Shown one piece after another: positions 40,523 through 54,113 of a DNA stretch of 64,000 bases (the first letter of the stretch is position 1; each line of letters starts with the position of its first letter). The notes under the pieces were generated by a model. It had not been told where the DNA came from, did no database searches, and worked only from the letters and a program-made list of their open reading frames with translations. The position numbers and the translations under genes are program-made. Origin of the DNA: Sthenelais limicola (Eukaryota; Annelida; Polychaeta; Phyllodocida; Sigalionidae); contig OW804096.1 in the NCBI GenBank assembly GCA_942159475.1, positions 91,404,827 to 91,468,826 of the forward strand. The letters run 5' to 3'.

Positions 40523-43500
40523 TGTAGGTTACATGGAGTAAGGTTACAGGTGGGTATAAAGTCATCCAGGTGGTGTAGGATTCCTGGAGTAAGGTTACAG
40601 GTGTATACAAGGTCATACAGGTGGTGTAGGGTTCATGGAGTAAGGTTACAGGTGGATACAAGGTCATACAGGTGGTGTAGGTTACCTGGAGTAAGGTTAC
40701 AGTTGGATACAAGGTCATACAGGTGGTGTAGGTTACCTGGAGTAAGGTTACAGGTGGATACAAGGTCATACAGGTGGTGTAGGTTACCTGGAGTAAGGTT
40801 ACAGTTGGATACAAGGTCATACAGGTGGTGTAGGGTTCATGGAGTATGGTTACAGGTGGATACAAGGTCATACAGGTGGTGTAGGGTTCATGGAGTAAAG
40901 TTACAGATGGATACAAGGTCATACAGGTGATGTAGGTTACCTGGAGGAAGGTTACAGGTGGATACAAGGTCATACAGGTGGCGTAGGTTACCTGGAGTAA
41001 GGTTACAGGTGGTTACAAGGTCATACAGGTGATGTAGGCTACCTGGAGTAAGGTTACAGGTGTATACAAGGTCATACAGGTGGTGTAGGTTACCTGGAGT
41101 AAGGTTACAGGTGGATACAAGGTCATACAGGTGGTGTAGGGTTCATGGAGTAAGGTTACAGGTGGATACAAGGTCATACAGGTGGTGTAGGTTACCTGGA
41201 GTAAGGTTACAGTTGGATACAAGGTCATACAGGTGGTGTAGGTTAACTGGAGTAAGGTTACAGGTGGGTATAAAGTCATCCAGGTGGTGTAGGATTCCTG
41301 GAGTAAGGTTACAAGTGTATACAAGGTCATACAGGTGGTGTAGGGTTCATGGAGTAAGGTTACAGGTGGATACAAGGTCATACAGGTGGTGTAGGTTACC
41401 TGGAGTAAGGTTACAGTTGGATACAAGGTCATACAGGTGGTGTAGGTTACCTGGAGTAAGGTTACAGGTGGCTACAAGGTCATACAGGTGGCGTAGGTTA
41501 CCTGGAGTATGATTACAGGTAGATACAAGGTCATACAGGTGGTGTAGGTTACCTGGAGTATGATTACAGGTAGATACAAGGTCATACAGGTGGTGTAGGT
41601 TACATGGAGGAAGGTTTCAGGTGGATACAAGGTCATACAGTTGGTGTAGGTTACCTGGAGTAAGGTTACAGTTGGATACAAGGTCATACAGGTGGTGTAG
41701 GTTAACTGGAGTAAGGTTACAGGTGGGTATAAAGTCATCCAGGTGGTGTAGGATTCCTGGAGTAAGGTTACAGGTGTATACAAGGTCATACAGGTGGTGT
41801 AGGGTTCATGGAGTAAGGTTACAGGTGGATACAAGGTCATACAGGTGGTGTAGGTTACCTGGAGTAAGGTTACAGTTGGATACAAGGTCATACAGGTGGT
41901 GTAGGTTACCTGGAGTAAGGTTACAGGTGGCTACAAGGTCATACAGGTGGCGTAGGTTACCTGGAGTATGATTACAGGTAGATACAAGGTCATACAGGTG
42001 GTGTAGGTTACCTGGAGTAAGGTTTCAGGTGGATACAAGGTCATACAGGTGGTGTAGGTTACCTGGAGTATGATTACAGGTGGATACAAGGTCATACAGG
42101 TGGTGTAGGTTACCTGGAGGAAGGTTACAGGTGGATACAAGGTCATACAGGTGGTGTAGGTTACCTGGAGGAAGGTTACAGGTGGATACAAGGTCATACA
42201 GTTGGTGCAGGTTTCCTGGTGTATGGTTACAGGTGGATACAAGGTCATACAGGTGGTGTAGGTTAACTGGAGTAAGGTTACAGGCGGATACAAGGTCATA
42301 CAGGTGGTGTAGGTTAACTGGAGCAAGGTTACAGGTGGATACAAGGTCATACAGGTGGTGTAGGGTTCATGGAGTAAGGTTACAGGTGGATACAAGGTCA
42401 TACAGCTGCTGTAGGCTATCAGGAGTAAGGTTAGAGGTGGATACAAGGTCATACAGGTGGTGTAGGTTACCTGGACGAAGGTTACAGGTGGATACAAGGT
42501 CATACAGGTGCTGTAGGGTTCATGGAGTAAAGTTACAGGTGGATACAAGGTCATACAGGTGGTGTAGGTTACCTGGAGTAAGGTTACAGGTGGATACAAG
42601 GTCATACAGCTGCTGTAGGCTATCAGGAGTAAGGTTAGAGGTGGATACAAGGTCATACAGGTGGTGTAGGTTACCTGGAGTAAGGTTACAGGTGGATACA
42701 AGGTCATACAGTTGGTGTAGGTTACCTGAAGTAAGGTTACAGGTGGATACAAGGTCATACAGGTGGTGTAGGTTACCTGGAGTAAGGCTACAGGTGAATA
42801 CAAGGTCATACAGTTGGTGTAGGTTACCTGAAGTAAGGTTACAGGTGGATACAAGGTCAAACGGGTGGTGTAGGTTACATGGAGTAAGGTTACAGGTGGG
42901 TATAAAGTCATCCAGGTGGTGTAGGATTCCTGGAGTAAGGTTACAGGTGTATACAAGGTCATACAGGTGGTGTAGGGTTCATGGAGTATGGTTACAGGTG
43001 GATACAAGGTCATACAGGTGGTTTAGGTTACCTGGAGTAAGGTTACAATTGGATACAAGGTCATATAGGTGGTGTAGGGTTCATGGAGTAAGGTTACAGG
43101 TGGATACAAGGTCATACAGGTGGTGTAGGTTACCTGGAGTAAGGTTACAGTTGGATACAAGGTCATACAGGTGGTGTAGGTTACCTGGAGGAAGCTTACA
43201 GTTGGATACAAGGTCATACAGGTGGTGTAGGTTACCTGGAGTAAGGTTACAGGTGGATACAAGGTCATACAGGTGGTGTAGGGTTCATGGAGTAAGGTTA
43301 CAGGTGGATACAAGGTCATACAGGTGGTGTAGGTTACCTGGAGTAAGGTTAAGTTGGATACAAGGTCATACAGGTGGTGTAGGGTTCATGGAGTAAGGTT
43401 ACAGGTGGATACAAGGTCATACAGGTGGTGTAGGGTTCATGGAGTAAAGTTACAGATGGATACAAGGTCATACAGGTGATGTAGGTTACCTGGAGTAAGG

Positions 43501-46500
43501 TTACAGGTGGATACAAGGTCATACAGGTGGTGTAGGTTACCTGGAGTAAGGTTACAGGTGGTTACAAGGTCATACAGGTGATGTAGGCTACCTGGAGTAA
43601 GGTTACAGGTGTATACAAGGTCATACAGGTGGTGTAGGTTACCTGGAGTAAGGTTACAGGTGAATACAACGTCATACAGTTGGTGTAGGTTACCTGGAGG
43701 AAGGTTACCTGTGTATACAAGGTCATACACGTGGTGTAGGTTACCTGGAGTAAGGTTACAGGTGGACAGAAGGTCATACAGCTGGTGTAGGTTTCCTGGT
43801 GTATGGTTACAGGTGGATACAAGGTCATACAGGTGGTGTAGGCTATCAGGAGTAAGGTTAGAGGTGGATACAAGGTCATACAGGTGGTGTAGGTTACCTG
43901 GAGGAAGGTTACAGGTGGATACAAGGTCAAACAGGTGGTGTAGGGTTCATGGAGTAAAGTTACAGGTGTATACAAGGTCATACAGGTGGTGTAGGTTAAC
44001 TGGAGTAAGGTTACAGGTGGATACATAGTTATACAGGTTGTGTAGGTTACCTGGAGTAAGGTTACAGGTGTATACAAGGTCATACAGGTGGTGTAGGTTA
44101 CCTGGAGTAAGGTTACAGGTGGATACATAGTTATTCAGGTTGTGTAGGTTACCTGGAGTAAGGTTACAGGTGGACAGAAGGTCATACAGGTTGTGTAGGT
44201 TACCTGGAGGAAGGTTACAGGTGGATACATAGTCATACAGGTGGTGTAGGTTACCTGGAGTAAGGTTACAGGTGGATACAAGGTCATACAGGTGGTGTAG
44301 GTTACATGGAGTATGGTTACAGGTGGATACATAGTCATACAGGTGGTGTAGGTTACCTGGAGTAAGGTTACAGGTGGATACAAGGTCATACAGGTGGTGT
44401 AAGGTTCATGGAGTAAGGTTACTGGTGGATACAAGGTCATACAGGTGGTGTAGGGTTCATGGAGTAAAGTTACAGATGGATACAAGGTCATACAGGTGAT
44501 GTAGGTTACCTGGAGTAAGGTTACAGGTGGATACAAGGTCATACAGGTGGTGTAGGTTACCTGGAGTAAGGTTACAGGTGGATACAAGGTCATACAGGTG
44601 GTGTAAGGTTCATGGAGTAAGGTTACTGGTGGATACAAGGTCATATAGGTGCTGTAGGTTACCTGGAGTAAGGTTACAGGTGGATACAAGGTCAAACAGG
44701 TGCTGTAGGTTACCTGGAGGAAGGTTACTGGTGGATACAAGGTCATACAGGTGGTGTAGGGTTCATGGAGTAAGGTTACAGGTGGATACAAGGTCATACA
44801 GGTGGTTTAGGTTACCTGGAGTAAGGTTACAATTGGATACAAGGTCATATAGGTGGTGTAGGGTTCATGGAGTAAGGTTACAGGTGGATACAAGGTCATA
44901 CAGGTGGTGTAGGTTACCTGGAGTAAGGTTACAGTTGGATACAAGGTCATACAGGTGGTGTAGGTTACCTGGAGTAAGGTTACAGGTGGATACAAGGTCA
45001 TACAGGTGGTGTAGGGTTCATGGAGTAAGGTTACAGGTGGATACAAGGTCATACAGGTGGTGTAGGTTACCTGGAGTAAGGTTAAGTTGGATACAAGGTC
45101 ATCCAGGTGGTGTAGGGTTCATGGAGTAAGGTTACAGGTGGATACAAGGTCATACAGGTGGTGTAGGGTTCATGGAGTAAAGTTACAGATGGATACAAGG
45201 TCATACAGGTGATGTAGGTTACCTGGAGTAAGGTTACAGGTGGATACAAGGTCATACAGGTGGTGTAGGTTACCTGGAGTAAGGTTACAGGTGGATACAA
45301 GGTCATACAGGTGGTGTAGGGTTCATGGAGTAAGTTTACAGGTGGACAGAAGGTCATACAGGTGGTGTAGGGTTCATGGAGTAAGGTTACAGGTGGATAC
45401 AAGGTCATACAGGTGGTCTAGGTCACCTGGAGGAAGGTTACAGGTGGATACAAGGTCATAAGGTGGTGTAGGTTAACTGGAGGAAGGTTACACGTGGATA
45501 CAAGGTCATACAGGTGGTGTAGGTTACCTGGAGGAAGGTTACAGGTGGATACAAGGTCATACAGGTGGTGTAGGTTACCTGGAGTAAGGTTACAGTTGGA
45601 TACAAGGTCATACAGGTGGTGTAGGTTACCTGGAGGAAGCTTACAGTTGGATACAAGGTCATACAGGTGGTGTAGGTTACCTGGAGGAAGGTTACAGGTG
45701 GATACAAGGTCATACAGGTGGTGTAGGCTATCAGGAGTAAGGTTAGAGGTGGATACAAGGTCATACAGGTGGTGTAGGTTACCTGGAGGAAGGTTACAGG
45801 TGGATACAAGGTCAAACAGGTGGTGTAGGGTTCATGGAGTAAAGTTACAGGTGTATACAAGGTCATACAGGTGGTGTAGGTTAACTGGAGTAAGGTTACA
45901 GGTGGATACATAGTTATACAGGTTGTGTAGGTTACCTGGAGTAAGGTTACAGGTGTATACAAGGTCATACAGGTGGTGTAGGTTACCTGGAGTAAGGTTA
46001 CAGGTGGATACATAGTTATTCAGGTTGTGTAGGTTACCTGGAGTAAGGTTACAGGTGGACAGAAGGTCATACAGGTTGTGTAGGTTACCTGGAGGAAGGT
46101 TACAGGTGGATACATAGTCATACAGGTGGTGTAGGTTACCTGGAGTAAGGTTACAGGTGGATACAAGGTCATACAGGTGGTGTAGGTTACATGGAGTATG
46201 GTTACAGGTGGATACATAGTCATACAGGTGGTGTAGGTTACCTGGAGTAAGGTTACAGGTGGATACAAGGTCATACAGGTGGTGTAAGGTTCATGGAGTA
46301 AGGTTACTGGTGGATACAAGGTCATACAGGTGGTGTAGGGTTCATGGAGTAAAGTTACAGATGGATACAAGGTCATACAGGTGATGTAGGTTACCTGGAG
46401 TAAGGTTACAGGTGGATACAAGGTCATACAGGTGGTGTAGGTTACCTGGAGTAAGGTTACAGGTGGATACAAGGTCATACAGGTGGTGTAAGGTTCATGG

Positions 46501-49500
46501 AGTAAGGTTACTGGTGGATACAAGGTCATATAGGTGCTGTAGGTTACCTGGAGTAAGGTTACAGGTGGATACAAGGTCAAACAGGTGCTGTAGGTTACCT
46601 GGAGGAAGGTTACTGGTGGATACAAGGTCATACAGGTGGTGTAGGGTTCATGGAGTAAGGTTACAGGTGGATACAAGGTCATACAGGTGGTTTAGGTTAC
46701 CTGGAGTAAGGTTACAATTGGATACAAGGTCATATAGGTGGTGTAGGGTTCATGGAGTAAGGTTACAGGTGGATACAAGGTCATACAGGTGGTGTAGGTT
46801 ACCTGGAGTAAGGTTACAGTTGGATACAAGGTCATACAGGTGGTGTAGGTTACCTGGAGTAAGGTTACAGGTGGATACAAGGTCATACAGGTGGTGTAGG
46901 GTTCATGGAGTAAGGTTACAGGTGGATACAAGGTCATACAGGTGGTGTAGGTTACCTGGAGTAAGGTTAAGTTGGATACAAGGTCATCCAGGTGGTGTAG
47001 GGTTCATGGAGTAAGGTTACAGGTGGATACAAGGTCATACAGGTGGTGTAGGGTTCATGGAGTAAAGTTACAGATGGATACAAGGTCATACAGGTGATGT
47101 AGGTTACCTGGAGTAAGGTTACAGGTGGATACAAGGTCATACAGGTGGTGTAGGTTACCTGGAGTAAGGTTACAGGTGGATACAAGGTCATACAGGTGGT
47201 GTAGGGTTCATGGAGTAAGTTTACAGGTGGACAGAAGGTCATACAGGTGGTGTAGGGTTCATGGAGTAAGGTTACAGGTGGATACAAGGTCATACAGGTG
47301 GTCTAGGTCACCTGGAGGAAGGTTACAGGTGGATACAAGGTCATAAGGTGGTGTAGGTTAACTGGAGGAAGGTTACACGTGGATACAAGGTCATACAGGT
47401 GGTGTAGGTTACCTGGAGGAAGGTTACAGGTGGATACAAGGTCATACAGGTGGTGTAGGTTACCTGGAGTAAGGTTACAGTTGGATACAAGGTCATACAG
47501 GTGGTGTAGGTTACCTGGAGGAAGCTTACAGTTGGATACAAGGTCATACAGGTGGTGTAGGTTACCTGGAGTAAGGTTACAGGTGGATACAAGGTCATAC
47601 AGGTGGTGTAGGGTTCATGGAGTAAGGTTACAGGTGGATACAAGGTCATACAGGTGGTGTAGGTTACCTGGAGTAAGGTTAAGTTGGATACAAGGTCATA
47701 CAGGTGGTGTAGGGTTCATGGAGTAAGGTTACAGGTGGATACAAGGTCATACAGGTGGTGTAGGGTTCATGGAGTAAAGTTACAGATGGATACAAGGTCA
47801 TACAGGTGATGTAGGTTACCTGGAGTAAGGTTACAGGTGGATACAAGGTCATACAGGTGGTGTAGGTTACCTGGAGTAAGGTTACAGGTGGTTACAAGGT
47901 CATACAGGTGATGTAGGCTACCTGGAGTAAGGTTACAGGTGTATACAAGGTCATACAGGTGGTGTAGGTTACCTGGAGTAAGGTTACAGGTGAATACAAC
48001 GTCATACAGTTGGTGTAGGTTACCTGGAGGAAGGTTACCTGTGTATACAAGGTCATACACGTGGTGTAGGTTACCTGGAGTAAGGTTACAGGTGGACAGA
48101 AGGTCATACAGCTGGTGTAGGTTTCCTGGTGTATGGTTACAGGTGGATACAAGGTCATACAGGTGGTGTAGGCTATCAGGAGTAAGGTTAGAGGTGGATA
48201 CAAGGTCATACAGTTGGTGTAGGTTACCTGGAGGAAGGTTACAGGTGGATACAAGGTCAAACAGGTGGTGTAGGGTTCATGGAGTAAAGTTACAGGTGTA
48301 TACAAGGTCATACAGGTGGTGTAGGTTAACTGGAGTAAGGTTACAGGTGGATACATAGTTATACAGGTTGTGTAGGTTACCTGGAGTAAGGTTACAGGTG
48401 TATACAAGGTCATACAGGTGGTGTAGGTTACCTGGAGTAAGGTTACAGGTGGATACATAGTTATTCAGGTTGTGTAGGTTACCTGGAGTAAGGTTACAGG
48501 TGGACAGAAGGTCATACAGGTTGTGTAGGTTACCTGGAGGAAGGTTACAGGTGGATACATAGTCATACAGGTGGTGTAGGTTACCTGGAGTAAGGTTACA
48601 GGTGGATACAAGGTCATACAGGTGGTGTAGGTTACATGGAGTATGGTTACAGGTGGATACATAGTCATACAGGTGGTGTAGGTTACCTGGAGTAAGGTTA
48701 CAGGTGGATACAAGGTCATACAGGTGGTGTAAGGTTCATGGAGTAAGGTTACTGGTGGATACAAGGTCATACAGGTGGTGTAGGGTTCATGGAGTAAAGT
48801 TACAGATGGATACAAGGTCATACAGGTGATGTAGGTTACCTGGAGTAAGGTTACAGGTGGATACAAGGTCATACAGGTGGTGTAGGTTACCTGGAGTAAG
48901 GTTACAGGTGGATACAAGGTCATACAGGTGGTGTAAGGTTCATGGAGTAAGGTTACTGGTGGATACAAGGTCATATAGGTGCTGTAGGTTACCTGGAGTA
49001 AGGTTACAGGTGGATACAAGGTCAAACAGGTGCTGTAGGTTACCTGGAGGAAGGTTACTGGTGGATACAAGGTCATACAGGTGGTGTAGGGTTCATGGAG
49101 TAAGGTTACAGGTGGATACAAGGTCATACAGGTGGTTTAGGTTACCTGGAGTAAGGTTACAATTGGATACAAGGTCATATAGGTGGTGTAGGGTTCATGG
49201 AGTAAGGTTACAGGTGGATACAAGGTCATACAGGTGGTGTAGGTTACCTGGAGTAAGGTTACAGTTGGATACAAGGTCATACAGGTGGTGTAGGTTACCT
49301 GGAGGAAGCTTACAGTTGGATACAAGGTCATACAGGTGGTGTAGGTTACCTGGAGTAAGGTTACAGGTGGATACAAGGTCATACAGGTGGTGTAGGGTTC
49401 ATGGAGTAAGGTTACAGGTGGATGCAAGGTCATACAGGTGGTGTAGGTTACCTGGAGTAAGGTTAAGTTGGATACAAGGTCATACAGGTGGTGTAGGGTT

Positions 49501-50505
49501 CATGGAGTAAGGTTACAGGTGGATACAAGGTCATACAGGTGGTGTAGGGTTCATGGAGTAAAGTTACAGATGGATACAAGGTCATACAGGTGATGTAGGT
49601 TACCTGGAGTAAGGTTACAGGTGGATACAAGGTCATACAGGTGGTGTAGGTTACCTGGAGTAAGGTTACAGGTGGTTACAAGGTCAAACAGGTGGTGTAG
49701 GTTACCTGGAGGAAGGTTACAGGTGGATACAAGGTCATACAGGTGGTTTAGGGTTCATGGAGTAAAGTTACAGGTGGATACAAGGTCATACATGTGGTGT
49801 AGGTTACCTGGAGTAAGGCTACAGGTGAATACAAGGTCATACAGGTGGTGTAGGGTTCATGGAGTAAGTTTACAGGTGGACAGAAGGTCATACAGGTGGT
49901 GTAGGGTTCATGGAGTAAGGTTACAGGTGGATACAAGGTCATACAGGTGGTCTAGGTCACCTGGAGGAAGGTTACAGGTGGATACAAGGTCATAAAGTGG
50001 TGTAGGTTAACTGGAGTAAGGTTACAGGGTGAAAACAAGGTCATACAGGTGGTGTAGGATTCATGGAGTAAGGTTACAGGTGGATACAAGGTCATACAGG
50101 TGGTGTAGGTTAACTGGAGGAAGGTTACACGTGGATACAAGGTCATACAGGTGGTGTAGGTTACCTGGAGGAAGGTTACAGGTGGATACAAGGTCATACA
50201 GGTGGTGTAGGGTTCATGGAGTAAGTTTACAGGTGGACAGAAGGTCATACAGGTGGTGTAGGGTTCATGGAGTAAGGTTACAGGTGGATACAAGGTCATA
50301 CAGGTGGTCTAGGTCACCTGGAGGAAGGTTACAGGTGGATACAAGGTCATAAGGTGGTGTAGGTTAACTGGAGGAAGGTTACACGTGGATACAAGGTCAT
50401 ACAGGTGGTGTAGGTTACCTGGAGGAAGGTTACAGGTGGATACAAGGTCATACAGGTGGTGTAGGTTAACTGGAGGAAGGTTACAGGTGGATACAAGGTC
50501 ATACA
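40523..50505 (-). repeat. 51-bp satellite array, middle copy, about 196 units
   Basis: A direct copy of 28,478-36,575. Every landmark is offset by +12,045 as far as about 45.4 kb and by +13,930 from 47.34 kb on. The difference is an extra 1,885-bp block (37 units minus 2 bp), duplicated so that 44,135-44,797 recurs at 46,020-46,682. The copy starts in mid-unit at TGTAGGTTACATGGAG. Confidence 0.93.
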
Positions 50506-50766
50506 CAGTGTGCAACATAACCCAGAGACCGACGCCCAGGTCTCCATTGAATTTTCGTCGGTCTCTGAAATTGATAATTATCAGGGCCCGACGGTCTCCA
50601 ATGAATTATCTAAGTGATAAAATGTTCAAACTGCTCTGGACCACGGGAACCCTATCTATGACCCAAACTTTTTTTTTGGTCTCTGTAAAATCTTTCCGGT
50701 CTCCACTGTTACAATTAGGCAGAGACCGACGGTCTCTCATCTCCAAATTCACTATGTTGCACACTG
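50506..50766. mobile_element. MITE, middle copy
   Basis: The same element and CATACA duplication as at 36,576, shifted by 13,930. It shares the identical insertion point, so it was duplicated with the array and not inserted again. The flank differs by one base after the element (CAGCTGG for CAGGTGG). Confidence 0.9.
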
Positions 50767-51895
50767 CATACAGCTGGTGTAGGTTACCTGGACGAAGGTT
50801 ACAGGTGGATACAAGGTCATACAGGTGGTGTAGGTTACCTGGAGTAAGGTTACAGGTGGATACAAGGTCATACAGGTGGTGTAGGGTTCATGGAGTAAGG
50901 TTACAGGTTGGTACATATATAAAACTAACCGCAGTACTGTTTTTGTGATCGTTCTTCACCGAGTTGGCGGCAGGAGGAATCCTGAGGTGCGGAGTGAATT
51001 AACTTTGCTGCATAGACGTTACAAAGCTCCCGAAGGTCAGCTCCTGAAAACCACATTTTTCAGGCTGTCAGCTCAGCTTCCAAAGATCCCCCCATTAATA
51101 GGCATTCACATCTTCCGAAATAAAGAAATAAAAATGGATTTAAACAATTTACTCATTTGATACTATGTCCACTACGATAAATGGATTATTTTTACGTTTG
51201 CGGAGGATGATCTACCCATGTGTGTAAATATTGTGAATTCTATTTCATCTATTATCACAGTTAACATTATGTCTAATGATTTTTATGTATTCTAGTTTCT
51301 CAATGCCTGAACAGTGTGGGCTGCATCTAGTAGCTTCTAGTCATTTGACAAATCATTGATACTTTGAGGAATGTTATATATATATTTTCATAGATTGATT
51401 AGGTGGCATATTGTAAAACACATTCTCCATGCTTTCTGTTTATGATCCACATTTACTGTATCTTACAGTACATTAAATGACGAAACATACCTCAAGCTGG
51501 TTCATCAGCTGGTAGGCCTATTGTTTCTGAGCTAGCTTGTAGCTGTTCTCTACAATTATATGTATTTCTGTATTCTTCCATACAGAGGTAACCAAAATAA
51601 ATGTTTATCTTTTATAGCTTTTTATAACTAAACAATGTTTTACTTCTATATTTGCATGCTGCAGGCCTAATTTTAAAATATGCCTTCAAAACAATCCCCT
51701 CCCCTTTTGACCAATGACAATGATCAGCTCCCGAAGGTCTACATTTGACTGAAAATCAGCTCCCGAAGAACCCCTATTTTCATGTTAACCAGCTCCCGAA
51801 GGTCCCGGCCCCCACAATCAGATACAAAAAGTAGGACATAGGCTTGTTCCACCTATCAGGAAACATACCCTTTTCCACGGATTTTGAGCTGAAAA
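50767..51895. other. Middle copy of satellite remnant, U and inverted-repeat arm
   Basis: This corresponds base for base to 36,837-37,965 apart from rare substitutions. It holds the satellite end (to about 50,908), U (50,909-51,556) and the 339-bp arm (51,557-51,895). No gene. Confidence 0.85.
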
Positions 51896-54113
51896 AGTAG
51901 GCCTGTTTGGAAAAGATTTTGCAGTTTGGGCGACAACAGGCGTGTGATGTGTGTGTGTGTGGGTGGGGGCAAAATATAGCGTGATGGACGGCGGCCCCTA
52001 AGAAATAATTTCAGCTTCTTTTTTTAACGTGTGGACAAGAGCTAGCCTATTGTATTGATATTGCATGACAAAGTGTGTTTCACGCCGAATGGTAGACAAA
52101 TTATTAGTCCCCTAGCTCCGAAGCGAGAGAATTGACCACAACGCTTAGCCTTAGCCAAACGGTGTTGGGTTGATCGGTCCAAAAACCAAACAGGACAAAA
52201 ATCGCCGGGTCGATCGGGAGAAAAAGTGGGTCGCTCGGGACAAAACATATTAATTAACCAAATTGGTATTTACACGTCCAAAACTATGTGATAATTACCC
52301 TAAAAGGTTCGTACAACAATGCTATAACACATCATGACAGGAAATCGTACATTTGTTGTGTAATTACCGCGAATACCTAATGTTTTACAGCTTTCCCCAG
52401 TGCGACTAGATAAATCATTCATCTCTGGGTCCAGTACAGAGTAATCATCGGTTTGGATCAATTTAAAAAGGTACACCCAAAGATATAAAGGTACTCTTTA
52501 GTTTATAATCATTTATTTCGTGTGAAATGGATGTACACCCTCAGATCAGACTAGCCCATCTGTAGGCATTAACTCCATGGTAGGCCGAAATCAGGGATGG
52601 AGGCGGCTGTGTGGGCTACAGTGCGACAAGTGTTTGTCCCGATCGACCCACCTTTTTTGTCCCGATCGTCCTGCAGAGCTGTGACACCTCTGTGACTTGG
52701 GATTACTTATGTGTGAATGCATGCATGCAATGTATAGGGGTGTTGGTCTCAGGCACAGTGTAATAAGGGAGAGGGACGGGAGAAGGAGAGGTTGGTTAGA
52801 AAAGCTTTCGAAAATGTTTGAAACATAAATGTTCAAAATAAGAGCAGTTTTTCAATAGTGTTATGAAAATGTATCTCCTTGGAGTATTTAAATGTGCCTT
52901 CACTGAGAAAAGATCAGCGAGGAGGCATCACTGTGATGTCTGTACTTAAAAGAAAATCCAGGAGTTGGTGCGAACTTTAGCGCTAAAGACTAGTAAAGTG
53001 TGTAAAGATCAATGAAGGGGTGTCCCTCTGATGTCCTTTTATTAGTGAACTTATAGTCTTTCTAAGTTGCCTGCCGCTTAGCCTTAGTCTAAGTGAGTTT
53101 GGTTACCTCTATTAAACATTTAAGACATTAATCAGCTTATCGAACATGATTTAATTGTTCATTTTGTTTCTTTAGATACTCAAAGATATGTTTATATACA
53201 TAGTAAACGCTTCATTTTTTCCCCCCTCAGAACATCAAACAAAAGCGGCACCTCCATGAGGAAGACATTGAAAAACTTCAAACTTATTTCGACCACTGGT
53301 AAACAACAGAGTAGCGAATAAAATTATTAATCATAGCTTGAGGTTACAAGGCGCGTTTGGTTTTTGTCCCGATCGACCCAGATTCTAGCCAAGGCCCAAA
53401 CTATTTGGCACTAGCCCTGGAGCAATATATATGTTTCCTTTGATTCACTCCTCAGACCTTAGGCCTACTAACTTTCTTGGATTACTAGAGAAATCATTGG
53501 TTTTTATGAATCTAACTAGCGTACACCCATTGATATAAAGGTAATGTTCAATGCACACTCATTTGTTTTATGTGAAATGTGTGTACACTCATGTACACAC
53601 TCATATTAAATATGCCCCGATTTTCAGAAAGCCCCAGTGGCTGGCCGAGTATCATCCACTCAGTCAGACAGCTGAGGCTGAGCAGGTTAGCCGAATGGGA
53701 GCCCTGGACAATGAACATTTAATGCTCACTTGAAGTGACAGGATATAACTTTATCATGATGATAACAATTTGGAGCTTACCATTAATGTCCGCTAAGTCA
53801 TGTACCTATGTATCTCACAGATCGACGGGAAAATAACGTTTCATTCGGTAAATTTGGAGGTCGGCGAAGCTACGGAAGTCGTCGCCCAAACTTCATTTAT
53901 AAGCTTAACTCTGATTGGCCGAGCCCCCACCCGCCCAAAGCCACTTGTAAGAGTAGCGCTGGTTTTGTCCGACGTCTAGCAGCAGGGAAAGGGCCCTAGA
54001 CGTCGGACAAAACCAGCGCTACTCTTACAAGTGGCTTTGGGCGGGTGGGGGCTCGGCCAATCAGAGTTAAGCTTATAAATGAAGTTTGGGCGACGACTTC
54101 CGACTTCCGACGA
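51896..54113. other. Segment S, copy 2, inverted
   Basis: Reverse complement of 37,966-40,183 (coordinates add to 92,079). It is flanked by the same 339-bp arms, so the orientation difference from copy 1 could arise by recombination between the arms. The hairpin is at 53,874-54,101. Confidence 0.88.
53231..53302 (+). CDS. Possible terminal exon in S, copy 2, unknown protein
   Basis: Same 23-codon exon as on the minus strand at 38,777-38,848, here on the plus strand, with acceptor CCCCCCTCAG, stop at 53,300-53,302 and AATAAA at 53,317-53,322. The coding bases look identical to copy 1. Confidence 0.4.
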   Translation, partial: NIKQKRHLHEEDIEKLQTYFDHW

